Assembly: GCA_024169445.1 (NCBI GenBank)
Contig: JALKFA010000001.1
Location: 1,674,001 to 1,738,000, forward strand
Source of the DNA: Buttiauxella agrestis ATCC 33320
GTDB taxonomy: Bacteria > Pseudomonadota > Gammaproteobacteria > Enterobacterales > Enterobacteriaceae
DNA: 64,000 nt
Reading direction: 5' to 3'
Shown here: piece after piece, positions 37,864-50,109 of the stretch
Layout: every line of letters begins with the position of its first letter
Position numbering within the stretch: position 1 is the first letter of the stretch
The notes under the pieces: generated by a model
Seen by the model: only the letters and a program-made list of their open reading frames with translations
Databases searched by the model: none
Told to the model about the DNA's origin: nothing
Translations under genes and position numbers: made by a program

Positions 37864-38691
37864 TTGGAAAGCCTGTTAAATCTTCCTGTGGCCGGTGGGG
37901 GCCAGATCAGGATCTTGCAAATTACCGATACCCACCTGTTCTCTGGAAAGAACGAAACGCTGCTTGGTATCAATACCTGGATGAGCTATCAGGCTGTTAT
38001 TGCCGCCATCCTCGCTGAGCAGCGTCAGTATGACCTAATTGTAGCTACTGGGGATTTAGCCCAGGATCACAGTGCGCAGGCCTACCAGCATTTTGTTGAA
38101 GGCATTGCGGAGATTCCTGCGCCCTGCGTTTGGCTGCCAGGCAATCACGATTTCCAGCCAGCCATGTTTAGCTCGTTGCTGGAAGCAGGGATTTCACCTG
38201 CGAAGCAAGTTTTCCTCGGTGATAACTGGCAAATCCTGCTGCTCGACAGCCAGGTATTTGGCGTCCCACATGGTGAACTGAGCGATTATCAGCTCGACTG
38301 GCTGGAGCGTAAACTCGCCGCTGAACCTGAACGCCATACGCTGCTATTGCTGCATCATCATCCTGTTCCTGCGGGTTGTAGCTGGCTTGACCAACATAGC
38401 CTGCGCAACGCCGCAGAGTTGGATAACGTTCTGCAAAAATTCCCGAAAGTGAAAACTCTGGTGTGCGGTCATATTCACCAGGAGCTAGATTTGGACTGGA
38501 ACGGCAGACGAATGCTGGCGACGCCATCCACTTGTGTGCAATTTAAGCCGCACTGCTCAAACTTCACGCTCGACACTATTGAACCAGGTTGGCGTTGGCT
38601 GGAACTTCATCCAAACGGTGAAGTGACCACTGAGGTTTGCCGCCTGAAAGGTGCGGTGTTCAACCCAGATACCGCTTCAGAAGGGTATTGA
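37864..38691 (+). CDS. cpdA: 3',5'-cyclic AMP phosphodiesterase
   Basis: 275 residues as in E. coli. It breaks down cAMP to AMP and so lowers CRP activity. The start codon is TTG, as in E. coli cpdA, preceded by AAGGACACCA. Metallophosphoesterase motifs are [22 protein letters not shown] and CGHIHQELD, binding two metals. Its TGA stop overlaps the yqiA ATG by one base (TGATG). Confidence 0.96.
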   Translation: MESLLNLPVAGGGQIRILQITDTHLFSGKNETLLGINTWMSYQAVIAAILAEQRQYDLIVATGDLAQDHSAQAYQHFVEGIAEIPAPCVWLPGNHDFQPAMFSSLLEAGISPAKQVFLGDNWQILLLDSQVFGVPHGELSDYQLDWLERKLAAEPERHTLLLLHHHPVPAGCSWLDQHSLRNAAELDNVLQKFPKVKTLVCGHIHQELDLDWNGRRMLATPSTCVQFKPHCSNFTLDTIEPGWRWLELHPNGEVTTEVCRLKGAVFNPDTASEGY

Positions 38692-39266
38692 TGTCAACGC
38701 TACTTTACTTACACGGTTTCAACAGTTCGCCGCGTTCCGCTAAGGCTACCAGCTTGCAGGCCTGGCTGGCGCAGAACCATCCGCACATCAATATGATTAT
38801 CCCAGAGCTCCCTCCGTATCCTGCCGATGCGGCAGAGCTGCTGGAGTCGCTGGTACTCAAGCATGGCGGTGAACCTCTGGGGGTTGTTGGCTCCTCTTTA
38901 GGTGGTTATTACGCCACCTGGTTAGCGCAATGTTTTATGCTGCCAGCGGTAGTAGTAAACCCTGCGGTACGGCCTTTTGAATTGCTTGTCGATTATCTGG
39001 GCACCAACGAGAACCCCTACACCGGGCAGCAATATGTGCTAGAGTCACGCCATATTTACGATCTTAAAGTCATGCAAGTTGACCCGTTAGAAGCGCCAGA
39101 TCTCATCTGGTTGTTACAGCAAACGGGTGACGAAGTGCTTGATTACCGCCAGGCGGTGGCGTACTACACCCCCTGTCGACAGACGGTAGAGTCCGGTGGC
39201 AATCACGCCTTTGTAGGCTTCGAAGATTATTTCTCACAGATCATCGACTTCCTGGGCCTGCATTAA
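38691..39266 (+). CDS. yqiA: esterase YqiA (alpha/beta hydrolase)
   Basis: 191 residues (E. coli 193). A small alpha/beta hydrolase: the oxyanion region [14 protein letters not shown], the nucleophile elbow GSSLGGYY, and the catalytic His in GGNHAFVGF near the end. E. coli YqiA has esterase activity on short palmitoyl/butyryl-type esters; its natural substrate is not known. ATG at 38691 overlaps the cpdA stop, implying coupled translation. parE follows 44 bp later. Confidence 0.94.
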   Translation: MSTLLYLHGFNSSPRSAKATSLQAWLAQNHPHINMIIPELPPYPADAAELLESLVLKHGGEPLGVVGSSLGGYYATWLAQCFMLPAVVVNPAVRPFELLVDYLGTNENPYTGQQYVLESRHIYDLKVMQVDPLEAPDLIWLLQQTGDEVLDYRQAVAYYTPCRQTVESGGNHAFVGFEDYFSQIIDFLGLH

Positions 39267-39307
39267 TGCCTGATGTCGAATTCCTGTTTCGCAATCTGAA
39301 CGAATAA

Positions 39308-41206
<1,899 letters not shown>

Positions 41207-41212
41207 TTATCG

Positions 41213-41248
41213 TATCAGGCGGGTGATGCAATACATCCCCGCCTGATA
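41213..41248. repeat. REP-like palindrome after parE
   Basis: TATCAGGCGGG … CCCGCCTGATA with an inner GATG/CATC pairing, between the converging parE and autotransporter genes. No U-tract follows on either strand, so it looks like a REP unit that may act in mRNA 3'-end protection rather than a classic terminator. Confidence 0.6.
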
Positions 41249-41270
41249 AAAACGCCAGTTCTTTCCCTTA

Positions 41271-44200
41271 TCAGAACTTAATTTTTACACCCGCAATCCC
41301 GCCGTAATTGATGCTGTCCCCTTCAAACGACTTCTCTACGCTTAAAGAACCGGTGAGTGAAACTGACTCATTGATCTGATGATCAACGCCCGCATTTAAT
41401 TGACCCCATGTTCCGGCGCTGTTGGTGACGAATGGAATGTCGCCTTGTTGAGAAGAAAATACGGTCTTTGTTTCTCCTCTGAATTCATGCAGGATCCCCG
41501 GACGTACCCAGGCCGTCGTTCTGGTGCGCTCCTCCTCCACTTTTTGTTTATCATCATGATGCCAGGTCTGATGGACGCGCAGGCTCAGACGCCCGGTCAG
41601 GGAATCTGCGTTACCGAATTTAACCGCAGATGCCTCGTCATGGGTGTTATCCAGTTTCACTTTTGAGTAAATCAACTGGGCCTGAGGCTCAATAAAGCGC
41701 TGTACGTCAGCGTCCGGCTGCCACGGATAACCCGCTTCCAGCGAGGCACTTAAACCATATCCTTTGGTTTTCATTGGGCTGAGATCGGTGGGGTTGGATT
41801 CAACATACAGTCGGTTGTATTGGGCGACGGCATCCAGATAGCTTCCCTTTGGTGTGAAGTGCGTCCAGTAACCGCCTAACCCCCATGATTTCAGGGTATT
41901 ACGCCCGGCAAACTCGTTGTCAGTATCAGTGACTTTGCTGCTCATTTTGCCGATATTACCAAGCACTCCAGCAAAATTTGAACTCCCGTCATCTTTACTT
42001 TCACGATACAAATCAATGCCTAACTGAATGGCGCTCAATGAGAATCGAGACTGCGGGCCATCAAAGTCGGATTTCCCATTTTTAAAAATCACCCGTCCCC
42101 AACTCATATGTGGCGATTCGGTTGCCTCAGTGATTTTCTCCACGCTGGCAAACTGTTCGCCAGTTCGCTCATGCAGGCTATCGACCAGCATCCGGCTATA
42201 CAGTAATGCCTGTTGAGGAATGACCTGATACAGCGATGTTTCTGCCCGATAATCTGGCACAGCAATCGGCTGTTGAGGAGCCGCAGGCGCTTCGGGTTTA
42301 AGATTATCAACTGGCGGTTCTTCTACTGGCGTGAAATCAGCTGGCGGTGGTGATGGCGGCAGAGGAAGAGGAAGCTCGCTATCGTCAATGATGCCAGGCA
42401 ACTGCTTATGCGAGCGCAGATACCAGGCTTCTTCATTGCTGCCATCAACACTTGAACGGTAAAGCGAGTATTCATACGGTCCCGCTTTCACTTTGCTGAG
42501 CAGGCTAAAAGCTTCTGTTGCCGTTGTCGCACCGCTAATGGTATCTACAACTTTGATACCGTTACCATGAGTGAGAGCGCCACTGCCATCGGTATTGGTG
42601 ATTTTTAGGGTGGTGGAGCCGTCGGCATGGCCACCATCGACAACTAATTGATCCGACGGTGAATTATCGCTGTGCAAATGGGTGTTTAACGCAATCGTTC
42701 CGTTGTCGCCGTGATAGTTATTCACCGTCAACGTCTTGTAGCGGTTATTTTCTGGTGTACTGAAGTTGATCAGGCTTTGATTATTCGTCAACTGGCTGAG
42801 CACCGAATTGCCTGTCAAAAACCACAGGCTGGTATTGTTTAATGAAACATCAGAAAACGCATTTTCCTCGGTTAGTGCAGCCCCCGTGAAGAGACTTCCT
42901 GACGCGTTGATGCTGGCATTTCCTGGCAACATCACCCCATTTTTTACCTGCAACCACTGGCTTTCTCCCGTCACACGGCTATTTTGCATTTCAATATCTG
43001 CATAACCCGTGGTTTCAATACCATGGCCGTGCTCGCTGGTCAGAATGCTGTTATTGAGGGTGGCTAACCCTGGATGAGTGGCTGTACCCTGGGCTGCCAG
43101 GGCAGCAGAACTATCACCATGGGTGGCGACAGAAATATTATCGCCCTGAACATACCCGCCATTGCTGGCGAGAATACCGGCAGCATGAGCACCTTCGGTT
43201 TGAACCACGGTATTTTTAGCGTGTAGATTGGCTCCTGCTTCCGCCCAGAGACCGCGCGAGTTATCGCCGTGGGTATTTAGCGTGACGTTATCCAGCGCCA
43301 TCTCAGCGGTTTCTGCTTTATATTTGCGGCCGACAAATGCGCCGCTCGCATTATTGCCGAGTGTCTCGATCGTAACATTACTGGCTGTCAGGCTAACGTT
43401 ACCGGGTTTTGCCGCACCAATTCCGGCATACAAACCGATGGAGTTATCACCCTCAGTTTTGACGGTTGTATTCTTCAGAATAATATTCCCACCGTCATCT
43501 GCCGTTGCGCCATAAGCCTGCGTACCTTTTGTCTGCAGGGTGGTGCCATCCACCGTCAGCAAAGAACCGGCGTTACGGGAAGCCACGGCATGCGGGAAGG
43601 TGAGGTTGGATTGCACAGGTGAGCCATTGCCTGTTGTCATCACACTTCCTCCCGTCACATTCACCGTTGCGCCAGCATCAGCCACAATTCCCATCGCATT
43701 ATCGTTACCCGAAGTATTGATATGGGTGTGGGTGATTGACGCGGTGCTATTTGCGACCCCAATTCCGGTGCCGTAATTACCCGAGGTGGTAATTCGTGAT
43801 CTGTTCACCTCAAGCTGGCTACTGTTACTGGCGCTAATACCACTACTGGGATTCTGCGTGGTGAAGACTTCGCTGTCTGTTAAAATCAGTGAGGACCCCG
43901 CACCTTGCAGCAAGATCCCTGGAGACCACGGCCCGATCGCGTTAGGAGCGGCGGTGGCGGTTATTTTGCTTTCGCTAATCTCGGCTGTAGCGCCATCAAC
44001 AATATTCATTCCAGAGCTGCGTGCGCCGCGTGTTTCTATCGTTGTACCACTGACCTGCGTATGCGAACCGGAACCTTCTACTGAGATACCGTGGCTTTGC
44101 ATCCCGGAAGTACTGATTTGGGAGTTTATGACAGAAACAGAGGCACCAGCCAGGGCCCGCGCTGCTGCCGTTGAGTGCAACGCATTTCCCTGGCCGCTGA

Positions 44201-45530
44201 CGTTGATAGTGCTATTAGCAAGGGAGATGGCACTGTTTTCCCCTTCAGCGCGGCTCCCACCCTGGTTTACGCCAGAAACGTTTATTGTCAGATTTGAACC
44301 AGAGATGTTTGCGCCAGAAAGCGCATGCAGCGCAGCGGTTGTGGTTGTGCTCGAGGCATTGCCGGTACTTTCTATCGTACTATCCTGCAAGCTAATACGA
44401 GCATTGTCTTCAGCTCTTGCGGCGCTGGCACTCGCTGCGGTGGTGGTGAGTTGTAGACCCTTTCCGCGGATAGATGTCGCGCTGTCACTTGCCAACAACA
44501 CATGACTTATACTGAGGGACTTTTCATTGTCCACTGGCGTGGTTGCTGATGCTGCGGCACCGGCAGTGGTGATGGCCGTGCCATCATGCAGCGTAGCCGT
44601 TGCGCCAGTTCTTGCCCAGACACCCACTGCACCTTTGCCTGCTGTTTGAATCGAACCGCCATCAATGTCGCCGTGCGTTGTTGCCCCATCTAAAAGTACG
44701 CCGTGGCCGTAAACTCCTGCTGTATCAATGGCAGTTTCTTGGAGAGTAATTTGGCTGCTGTCTTGTGCTTTGATTCCGTAGGCTGAGGCTCCAAGTGTGC
44801 TGATGGTGGCATTTTCAGCATTTAGCCTGCTATCCGTGCCGCTGACATACACACCGTGGCTTCCTCCAGTTGTTGTACTTCTGGCTCCCGTGGTCAGGAT
44901 TTCACTGCTATTAGTCAGCTTGACTGCACCGCCTTGTGTCACCGTGATGCCCACCGTTCCCCAGGAGGCAGTTTGTACTTTGGAATGATCCAGCACGGCC
45001 TGCGAACCAGCTCCTGACACCACAATGGCGCGGTTATTATTTCCCTTCGCCCCGCCGCTTACGGTGACTGCCGAGTCTTTGAGGTTGAGATGCCCCCCTG
45101 ATTCCACCAGCATTGCGGTCATATCATTGGCGGTGATGGTTGCACCTGCCAGCGTTTTGGGGTCGAGCAATACCTCGGTTTCCATTAAATCGACACCGCT
45201 TGTAGCAAATACGTGCACACCGATTTGGTCTTTGGAACCTGCAGCCGAAACGGCATTATTCTTGATGCTACCTCTGGCCAATGAAACAATCCCGCCATCG
45301 CCCATTTTGATACCTGCGGTATTGGCAACGCTCATTTTTATCGTTTCATCATTGTATAAACCCCGGGTACAAATCCCGGCAGTACCAATAGTATTCACCA
45401 ACCTTTCGGTAGCACTGACGTCAACACAACCAAAACTCAGCACACCAACGATTAATCCGGCGGAGGTTTTAAGCACAATTTTGTGGCGGTTATGGGAGAT
45501 GTTAGCGGGCGATATCTTAATAATTTTCAT
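41271..45530 (-). CDS. autotransporter adhesin-like protein with pertactin-type passenger
   Basis: 1419 residues from the ATG at 45530 (GAGG 7 nt upstream). An extended signal peptide (about 1–40, KTSAGLIVGVLSFGCVDVSA) leads to a long passenger (to about 1040) of short hydrophobic Gly/Ser/Thr/Asn-rich beta-helix repeats with recurring SxITTSG-, GxGAVGV- and GDNSxGL-type elements. A proline-rich linker (about 1050–1087, LPLPLPPSPPP, EEPPVDNLKPEAPAAP) and a C-terminal beta-barrel (about 1141–1419, from MSWGRVIFKNGKSDF to the terminal VKIKF) follow. This is a type Va autotransporter. The ligand is unknown. It has no E. coli K-12 counterpart at this site. Confidence 0.92.
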   Translation of the reverse strand: MKIIKISPANISHNRHKIVLKTSAGLIVGVLSFGCVDVSATERLVNTIGTAGICTRGLYNDETIKMSVANTAGIKMGDGGIVSLARGSIKNNAVSAAGSKDQIGVHVFATSGVDLMETEVLLDPKTLAGATITANDMTAMLVESGGHLNLKDSAVTVSGGAKGNNNRAIVVSGAGSQAVLDHSKVQTASWGTVGITVTQGGAVKLTNSSEILTTGARSTTTGGSHGVYVSGTDSRLNAENATISTLGASAYGIKAQDSSQITLQETAIDTAGVYGHGVLLDGATTHGDIDGGSIQTAGKGAVGVWARTGATATLHDGTAITTAGAAASATTPVDNEKSLSISHVLLASDSATSIRGKGLQLTTTAASASAARAEDNARISLQDSTIESTGNASSTTTTAALHALSGANISGSNLTINVSGVNQGGSRAEGENSAISLANSTINVSGQGNALHSTAAARALAGASVSVINSQISTSGMQSHGISVEGSGSHTQVSGTTIETRGARSSGMNIVDGATAEISESKITATAAPNAIGPWSPGILLQGAGSSLILTDSEVFTTQNPSSGISASNSSQLEVNRSRITTSGNYGTGIGVANSTASITHTHINTSGNDNAMGIVADAGATVNVTGGSVMTTGNGSPVQSNLTFPHAVASRNAGSLLTVDGTTLQTKGTQAYGATADDGGNIILKNTTVKTEGDNSIGLYAGIGAAKPGNVSLTASNVTIETLGNNASGAFVGRKYKAETAEMALDNVTLNTHGDNSRGLWAEAGANLHAKNTVVQTEGAHAAGILASNGGYVQGDNISVATHGDSSAALAAQGTATHPGLATLNNSILTSEHGHGIETTGYADIEMQNSRVTGESQWLQVKNGVMLPGNASINASGSLFTGAALTEENAFSDVSLNNTSLWFLTGNSVLSQLTNNQSLINFSTPENNRYKTLTVNNYHGDNGTIALNTHLHSDNSPSDQLVVDGGHADGSTTLKITNTDGSGALTHGNGIKVVDTISGATTATEAFSLLSKVKAGPYEYSLYRSSVDGSNEEAWYLRSHKQLPGIIDDSELPLPLPPSPPPADFTPVEEPPVDNLKPEAPAAPQQPIAVPDYRAETSLYQVIPQQALLYSRMLVDSLHERTGEQFASVEKITEATESPHMSWGRVIFKNGKSDFDGPQSRFSLSAIQLGIDLYRESKDDGSSNFAGVLGNIGKMSSKVTDTDNEFAGRNTLKSWGLGGYWTHFTPKGSYLDAVAQYNRLYVESNPTDLSPMKTKGYGLSASLEAGYPWQPDADVQRFIEPQAQLIYSKVKLDNTHDEASAVKFGNADSLTGRLSLRVHQTWHHDDKQKVEEERTRTTAWVRPGILHEFRGETKTVFSSQQGDIPFVTNSAGTWGQLNAGVDHQINESVSLTGSLSVEKSFEGDSINYGGIAGVKIKF

Positions 45531-45811
45531 ACGAGTGCCTCTACGATAGTCTGGTTTGAATATGCCGGGCCTCGCTAAGGGAATGTCATTGTTCTCCGCG
45601 GTAAATCGGCAGTAATTCATTGCATGACAGTTGCACGGTATTAAATAGAAATAAAACCGTATCAGGGAATGGAAGTGATTGATATTTATCTGTCTGGGAC
45701 GCAGGCATTATACGGCCAGTAATTAGATATGGGATTACTCGGGTTTAATTGCGGATTTAGTTTTATTATTGCGCTGTTGTGTTGTTTATTAATGGCATTG
45801 CTTTCAATGAT

Positions 45812-46732
45812 CTAATTATTCTTCATTGCTTCCAAAAACTGCATGAAGCTGGCTTTCTTCTCCAGTTCTTTTCGATAGACCAGATAGACGCTAATTTTCT
45901 GTACCGGGAATAAGGGTGTTAATTGCCTTAATTTGAAAATATCCCGATAACGAGTAAAGGCATCCTGGGTGATGAAGCCAATACAATCGGTTTCCGACAG
46001 TAGGGTGAGAAGCATCAATATCGAATTAGTTTCAAAGGCAACCTGGGCATTTTTCAAGGTTGCCAGCAAAGATTGTTTACGCTGATAAATCATTTCATCA
46101 CCGGTGAGATGGGTGACCATATCCATATTTTTTAAATCGTCAATGCTAATCGATGTTTTTTGAAAAGGATTATCCTGGCGGCACACTAGCACTGGTGTTA
46201 ATTCACAGAATAAGACGCAGGTTAATGTGGTACTGACGACCGGTGCACCTGAGAAAACTAAATCAGCTTTACGCAAATTAAGCAAACCCACAGCATCGGG
46301 AATGCCGAGAATAGTTTCGATGTATTTTATTTTAAAGTTAAGTTTTGCCAGCTTTATTTTAATTAATGCAGATGACAAGTTATGCACAGCGACAGAGAAT
46401 GGAGAATAGATAACCCATGTTTCTCGTTTATTGGTTTGCTTACTTCTGGCTATGGAATCACTCATTATTTCTAAAGTTTGTTTTAGCTGAGTGTAAAGGT
46501 CATCGGCAAATACTGTGGGGGCGATGGTGTTTCCATGGCGAATAAATAAAGGGTCTTCGAAATGAAGACGTAACTTTCGTAAGGCATGGCTAACAGACGG
46601 TGGGGTGACCTCAAGAATTTCAGAGACTTCAGTAATGCTTCGTGTCGAGTAAATCAAACAAAAAGTGGTTAACAGATTAAGATTAAAACTGGCTAGTTTT
46701 AGAACTTTATCGGAAACCATATTCGTTTTCAT
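45812..46732 (-). CDS. LysR-family transcriptional regulator
   Basis: 306 residues. An N-terminal winged helix-turn-helix (about 15–75) contains LASFNLNLLTTFCLIYSTRSI and VTPPSVSHALRKLRLHFEDPLF, typical of the LysR family, followed by a periplasmic-binding-like effector domain. Codon 5 is also ATG (46720), so the true start may be four codons later. It is upstream of, and on the same strand as, the autotransporter gene, separated by 281 bp, so it is a likely regulator of it. It is A/T-richer than neighbours by inspection. Confidence 0.9.
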   Translation of the reverse strand: MKTNMVSDKVLKLASFNLNLLTTFCLIYSTRSITEVSEILEVTPPSVSHALRKLRLHFEDPLFIRHGNTIAPTVFADDLYTQLKQTLEIMSDSIARSKQTNKRETWVIYSPFSVAVHNLSSALIKIKLAKLNFKIKYIETILGIPDAVGLLNLRKADLVFSGAPVVSTTLTCVLFCELTPVLVCRQDNPFQKTSISIDDLKNMDMVTHLTGDEMIYQRKQSLLATLKNAQVAFETNSILMLLTLLSETDCIGFITQDAFTRYRDIFKLRQLTPLFPVQKISVYLVYRKELEKKASFMQFLEAMKNN

Positions 46733-46802
46733 TTCTTGCCTCGCTACAAACTTGGGGTAAAAAGTAGCTTAGCAGATATTAAGAAATGCGAATCTTGCAG
46801 CC

Positions 46803-46832
46803 AAAAAAAGGAGCAGGTGTAAACACCGCTCC
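46803..46832 (-). terminator. ygiN terminator
   Basis: On the minus strand GGAGCGGTGTTTACACCTGCTCC (46810–46832) with one internal mismatch, followed by seven T residues. It ends the mdaB-ygiN transcript before the LysR gene. Confidence 0.85.
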
Positions 46833-46853
46833 CGTTATTTCGTCGTCAGCTGA

Positions 46854-47171
46854 TTACTTAATCGCGTCTTCCAGAATATGGATATGAACATCCAGAACAT
46901 CGTCTTTGACTGCGGCACTGTGAGCTTTCATATGCGGGGTTTGCAGATGGGCTTCAAGGTGAGCCACAGTTTCCCATTTTTCCAGCATAAACACGGAATC
47001 GGGTGCGGCTGTCTGGAAGGCGACTTGCGCATTATGATCCACCAGCGGCGCATAACCGAAGCAACCTTCTTCTTCGAGCACAGTAGGAATAATTTTTGCA
47101 AAAGCATCTATCACCGCCTGGCGATGATGGGCGCCTGGACGGGTACGAATTTCAGCTATTACTGTTAGCAT
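46854..47171 (-). CDS. ygiN: quinol monooxygenase YgiN
   Basis: 105 residues (E. coli 104). An antibiotic-biosynthesis-monooxygenase (ABM) ferredoxin-like fold beginning MLTVIAEIRTRPG and including HLEAHLQTPHMKAHSAAV. E. coli YgiN interconverts quinols and quinones such as menadiol and forms a cycle with MdaB. The start follows AAGGAGTCAGTC; five codons upstream are left out. It lies 31 bp downstream of mdaB in the same operon. Confidence 0.95.
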   Translation of the reverse strand: MLTVIAEIRTRPGAHHRQAVIDAFAKIIPTVLEEEGCFGYAPLVDHNAQVAFQTAAPDSVFMLEKWETVAHLEAHLQTPHMKAHSAAVKDDVLDVHIHILEDAIK

Positions 47172-47202
47172 GACTGACTCCTTCATTTAAACACGGCAAC
47201 AG

Positions 47203-47784
47203 TTAAGCAAAAATTTGGCCGAGATGCTCGCGGTATTCTGCGATAAAACGCGGAACATCAGGGACTTTCATCACATCGTTAGCGATAAAGGTCGGCAGGC
47301 CTTCCATACCGAGGAACTGGTTAGCTTTATGGAATGGTAGATAAACGCCATCAACACCCACGCCATGGAAGAACTGCTCTTTGTCTTCAAAGGCTTGTAA
47401 CGGGGCGTTCCAGGTCAGGGAAAGCATATAAGTTTTGCCCTGAATCAGACCACCGGAACCGTATTTTTTCTCAGTGTCTGAACGGGTACGGCCATCGCTG
47501 GCATACAGAGAACCATGACCCTCAGTAAATACATCATCGATGTATTTTTTCATGGTCCACGGCGCGCCCATCCACCAGCCCGGCATTTGGTAAATCACGG
47601 TATCGGCCCACAGATATTTTTCGACTTCTTCTTTGACGTCGTACTCGCTGTCGGTACGCGTCACCAAAACATCATGCCCGAGGTCGCGCAAAAAACTTTC
47701 CGCGACGTCGGTCAGGGTGTCATTAAGTTGGCCGTTTGAGTGGGCGAATTTTTTCGCGCCATTGATAATCAGAATGTTGCTCAT
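47203..47784 (-). CDS. mdaB: NADPH:quinone oxidoreductase MdaB
   Basis: 193 residues as in E. coli MdaB (modulator of drug activity B). Flavodoxin-like FAD protein that reduces quinones by two electrons and limits redox cycling. Motifs: MSNILIINGAKKFAHSNGQLN (phosphate loop), YQMPGWWMGAPWTMKKYID and LSLTWNAPLQAF. The first 23 codons of the longer open frame are upstream of the conserved start and are excluded. It is transcribed toward ygiN, with qseC 120 bp upstream on the same strand. Confidence 0.95.
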   Translation of the reverse strand: MSNILIINGAKKFAHSNGQLNDTLTDVAESFLRDLGHDVLVTRTDSEYDVKEEVEKYLWADTVIYQMPGWWMGAPWTMKKYIDDVFTEGHGSLYASDGRTRSDTEKKYGSGGLIQGKTYMLSLTWNAPLQAFEDKEQFFHGVGVDGVYLPFHKANQFLGMEGLPTFIANDVMKVPDVPRFIAEYREHLGQIFA

Positions 47785-47904
47785 AGTTAGTCCTCGAATT
47801 ATTGCGTATGGCGCGGAGTGTACTGTGATAAATGTCACTGTAAAATGCCACATACAGGCAAAGACTTTTGCTAAAAACGCAATAATTCGAATGTGAAACC
47901 CTTT

Positions 47905-49260
47905 TTACCAACGTATCCGAACCTCGAAACCGCCGCTACTGGTGTTCATAAAGAGAGCTTGCATTCCATGCAAAGAAGCAATGCGCCGCACTATAGATAA
48001 CCCCAGCCCGCTGCCGGTTTTTTCCTGTCCTGGTGGGCGGAAGAACCGTTCACCCAATGAAGTTAAAAACTCCGGACTGACGCCTGGCCCGTTGTCAGTA
48101 ATCGTTATTTCGTGACTTTGCAGAACGACGTCTACCACGCAACCGCGCGGGCTGTAACGTATAGCGTTATCCAGCAAGTTTCTGACCATTAAACTTAGCA
48201 ACAACGGTTGCCCCTGACGTTTCACGCTCGGGTCTTGCACATCAAGACGAATATCAATGCCTGCACGTAGTGCCTCGTGCCAGGCGTCCATCACGGCATT
48301 TTGCAGCAAGAGTTGAAAGGCGACTTCCTGCACATCATCCAAACTCGCTAAAGAGTCCAGGCGTGATAGCGTCAGCAACTGATCAACCAGGCGAGTGGCG
48401 CGATCGATTCCCGCACTGAGATTATTGAGGGCATGATCGCGTACTGGCTCGTCATGCTGCGCAAGCTGCGCGACTTCGGCCTGCACTTTTAATGCGGCAA
48501 GAGGGCTGCGCAGTTCGTGTGCTGCATCGGAGGTAAAACGCCGTTCGCGCTGCATCAATTCCCCGGTGCGCGAAAAGAGCTGATTGAGTGCCATAACCAG
48601 TGGCCGTACTTCTTGTGGCAAGGTTTGGGTCGGGAGCTCGCGGTCATCGTCAGGTTTGCGGGTACGTAACTGATTCGCTAGTTTGTGAAGTGGGGCAAGG
48701 GCGCGGCTAACCAACCATACGAGTAGTAGTAAAATCAGCGGTAGCGCGATAAGCCATGGGGTGATCTGCGACAATACAATATCCAGCGCCAGATCTTCCC
48801 GATACTCCCATTCCTGTCCCACCACAATCCGATATTTCCCATCTGGTGTGGTGACCCACACCATGCGCCACATATCGTCGTCGCCAGCTAGTTTTCCGTC
48901 TGTAAATCCGTCGCGCTGGTAGCGCCAGATGAGGTTGCGGCCATTGTCTCCATCGTTGAGTAACAGCTTTCCATCGGCGGTATATATGGCGAAGGCCAGC
49001 GTGTCGTCGTCTTGCTTACCACGATGGTTGGAAATCATGGTTTTAGTGCGCGGTAATTGTGCATCACCTTGCACGCCATCCAGTTCTAATGCACTCAGGC
49101 GTTTAGCAAACAGCACCTGCTGAGTGTCAAACAGTTTGTTTAGCGTTTTACTGGTTTGATGCCAGGCGGCAATGCTTGCGCCAACCCATGCTACAAGGGT
49201 CAGCAAAATGTACCCGGCAATTAATCTGGTGCGTAAACTTTGAGTCAGTGTTTTTATCAT
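47905..49260 (-). CDS. qseC: sensor histidine kinase QseC
   Basis: 451 residues (E. coli 449). It is the membrane sensor for autoinducer-3/adrenaline-type signals that phosphorylates QseB and cross-talks with PmrAB. Two membrane helices (about 13–33 and 164–185) flank a periplasmic domain. HAMP follows, then the phospho-acceptor H248 in [15 protein letters not shown], the N-box [12 protein letters not shown], and the G-boxes [12 protein letters not shown] and [13 protein letters not shown]. The start overlaps the qseB stop by 4 bp (ATGA), so the two genes are co-translated. Confidence 0.95.
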   Translation of the reverse strand: MIKTLTQSLRTRLIAGYILLTLVAWVGASIAAWHQTSKTLNKLFDTQQVLFAKRLSALELDGVQGDAQLPRTKTMISNHRGKQDDDTLAFAIYTADGKLLLNDGDNGRNLIWRYQRDGFTDGKLAGDDDMWRMVWVTTPDGKYRIVVGQEWEYREDLALDIVLSQITPWLIALPLILLLLVWLVSRALAPLHKLANQLRTRKPDDDRELPTQTLPQEVRPLVMALNQLFSRTGELMQRERRFTSDAAHELRSPLAALKVQAEVAQLAQHDEPVRDHALNNLSAGIDRATRLVDQLLTLSRLDSLASLDDVQEVAFQLLLQNAVMDAWHEALRAGIDIRLDVQDPSVKRQGQPLLLSLMVRNLLDNAIRYSPRGCVVDVVLQSHEITITDNGPGVSPEFLTSLGERFFRPPGQEKTGSGLGLSIVRRIASLHGMQALFMNTSSGGFEVRIRW

Positions 49261-49916
49261 TCTTCGCCCAACGTATAACCAATTCCGTGCACTGTGCGAA
49301 TAAAGCCGCTACCGAGTTTGCGGCGTAAATGATGGATGTGTACTTCCAGAGCGTTTCGGGAAACGTCGTCATCCCAGTTATAAAGTTTTTCTTCAATAAG
49401 TGTGCGTGGTAATACGCGCCCGGCGTTACGCATGAATAATTCCAGCAAGGCAAACTCTTTGGGTTTTAACTGCAACGGCCCTCCATCGCGAGTGACGGTT
49501 AATTTAATCGGGTCGAGCTCAACCCCTGCATGGAATAACGTCGATTGTGCTTGCCCATGATTGCGACGAATTAAAACCTGCAGCCGGGTGGCAACTTCTA
49601 TTAACGCAAAGGGTTTACACAAGTAATCATCGGCACCGAGCTGCAACCCCTCAACCCGTTGTTCCAGCGTGTCTCTGGCAGTTAGAATGAGTACCGGTTC
49701 AGTTTGGCCACTACGACGCCATGTTTTTAGAATATCCAGCCCGTCGATTCCTGGCAGGCTTAAATCGAGAACTGCTGCATCGTAAGGAGCCAGACCAAGT
49801 GCCGACTGGCCTTGCTGGCCATCGGTGAACCAGTCGACAGTAAAGCCCATTTTGGTGAGTCCGGCTTTTAATCCATCACCAATGAGCTTATCGTCTTCAA
49901 TGAGTAATACGCGCAT
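49257..49916 (-). CDS. qseB: response regulator QseB (OmpR family)
   Basis: 219 residues as in E. coli. The receiver domain has E7/D8/D9 (LLIEDD), the phospho-acceptor D51 in [13 protein letters not shown], and K102-type FKPFAL-like CKPFALIEV. The C-terminal winged helix ends [25 protein letters not shown]. It is the first gene of the qseBC pair and is divergent from ygiW, sharing a 193-bp region that holds a TTAAG direct repeat. Confidence 0.95.
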   Translation of the reverse strand: MRVLLIEDDKLIGDGLKAGLTKMGFTVDWFTDGQQGQSALGLAPYDAAVLDLSLPGIDGLDILKTWRRSGQTEPVLILTARDTLEQRVEGLQLGADDYLCKPFALIEVATRLQVLIRRNHGQAQSTLFHAGVELDPIKLTVTRDGGPLQLKPKEFALLELFMRNAGRVLPRTLIEEKLYNWDDDVSRNALEVHIHHLRRKLGSGFIRTVHGIGYTLGEE

Positions 49917-50039
49917 GCGTTGTCCCTTACTGTCTATTTAGCGGAAGTTAATAACTTTTGCGCAGGTGTGTACAGGGGAAAAATACGATGCTTCGGCAAG
50001 CTGCGCAATTTTCTAAAAAATACGATTTCTCAGGGAGAA

Positions 50040-50056
50040 ATTAAGATCGCGTTAAG
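50040..50056. promoter_or_regulatory. PmrA/QseB-type direct repeat between qseB and ygiW
   Basis: ATTAAG-ATCGC-GTTAAG is a direct repeat with an 11-bp period, very close to the PmrA box HTTAAK-N5-HTTAAK (only the first base of the second half differs). It is 54 bp upstream of ygiW and 124 bp upstream of qseB. QseB and PmrA are known to regulate the qseBC/ygiW region. Confidence 0.55.
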
Positions 50057-50109
50057 ATCTCTCCGGTTAAATAGCATTCAGAAATTCATTCATATAAGGA
50101 AAATAAACG

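Noticed and set aside
43786-44505. 239-codon plus-strand ORF opposite the autotransporter passenger
   Set aside because: Antisense shadow of a repetitive Gly/Ser/Thr-rich gene; hydrophobicity comes from reverse-complemented Ser/Thr/Asn codons.
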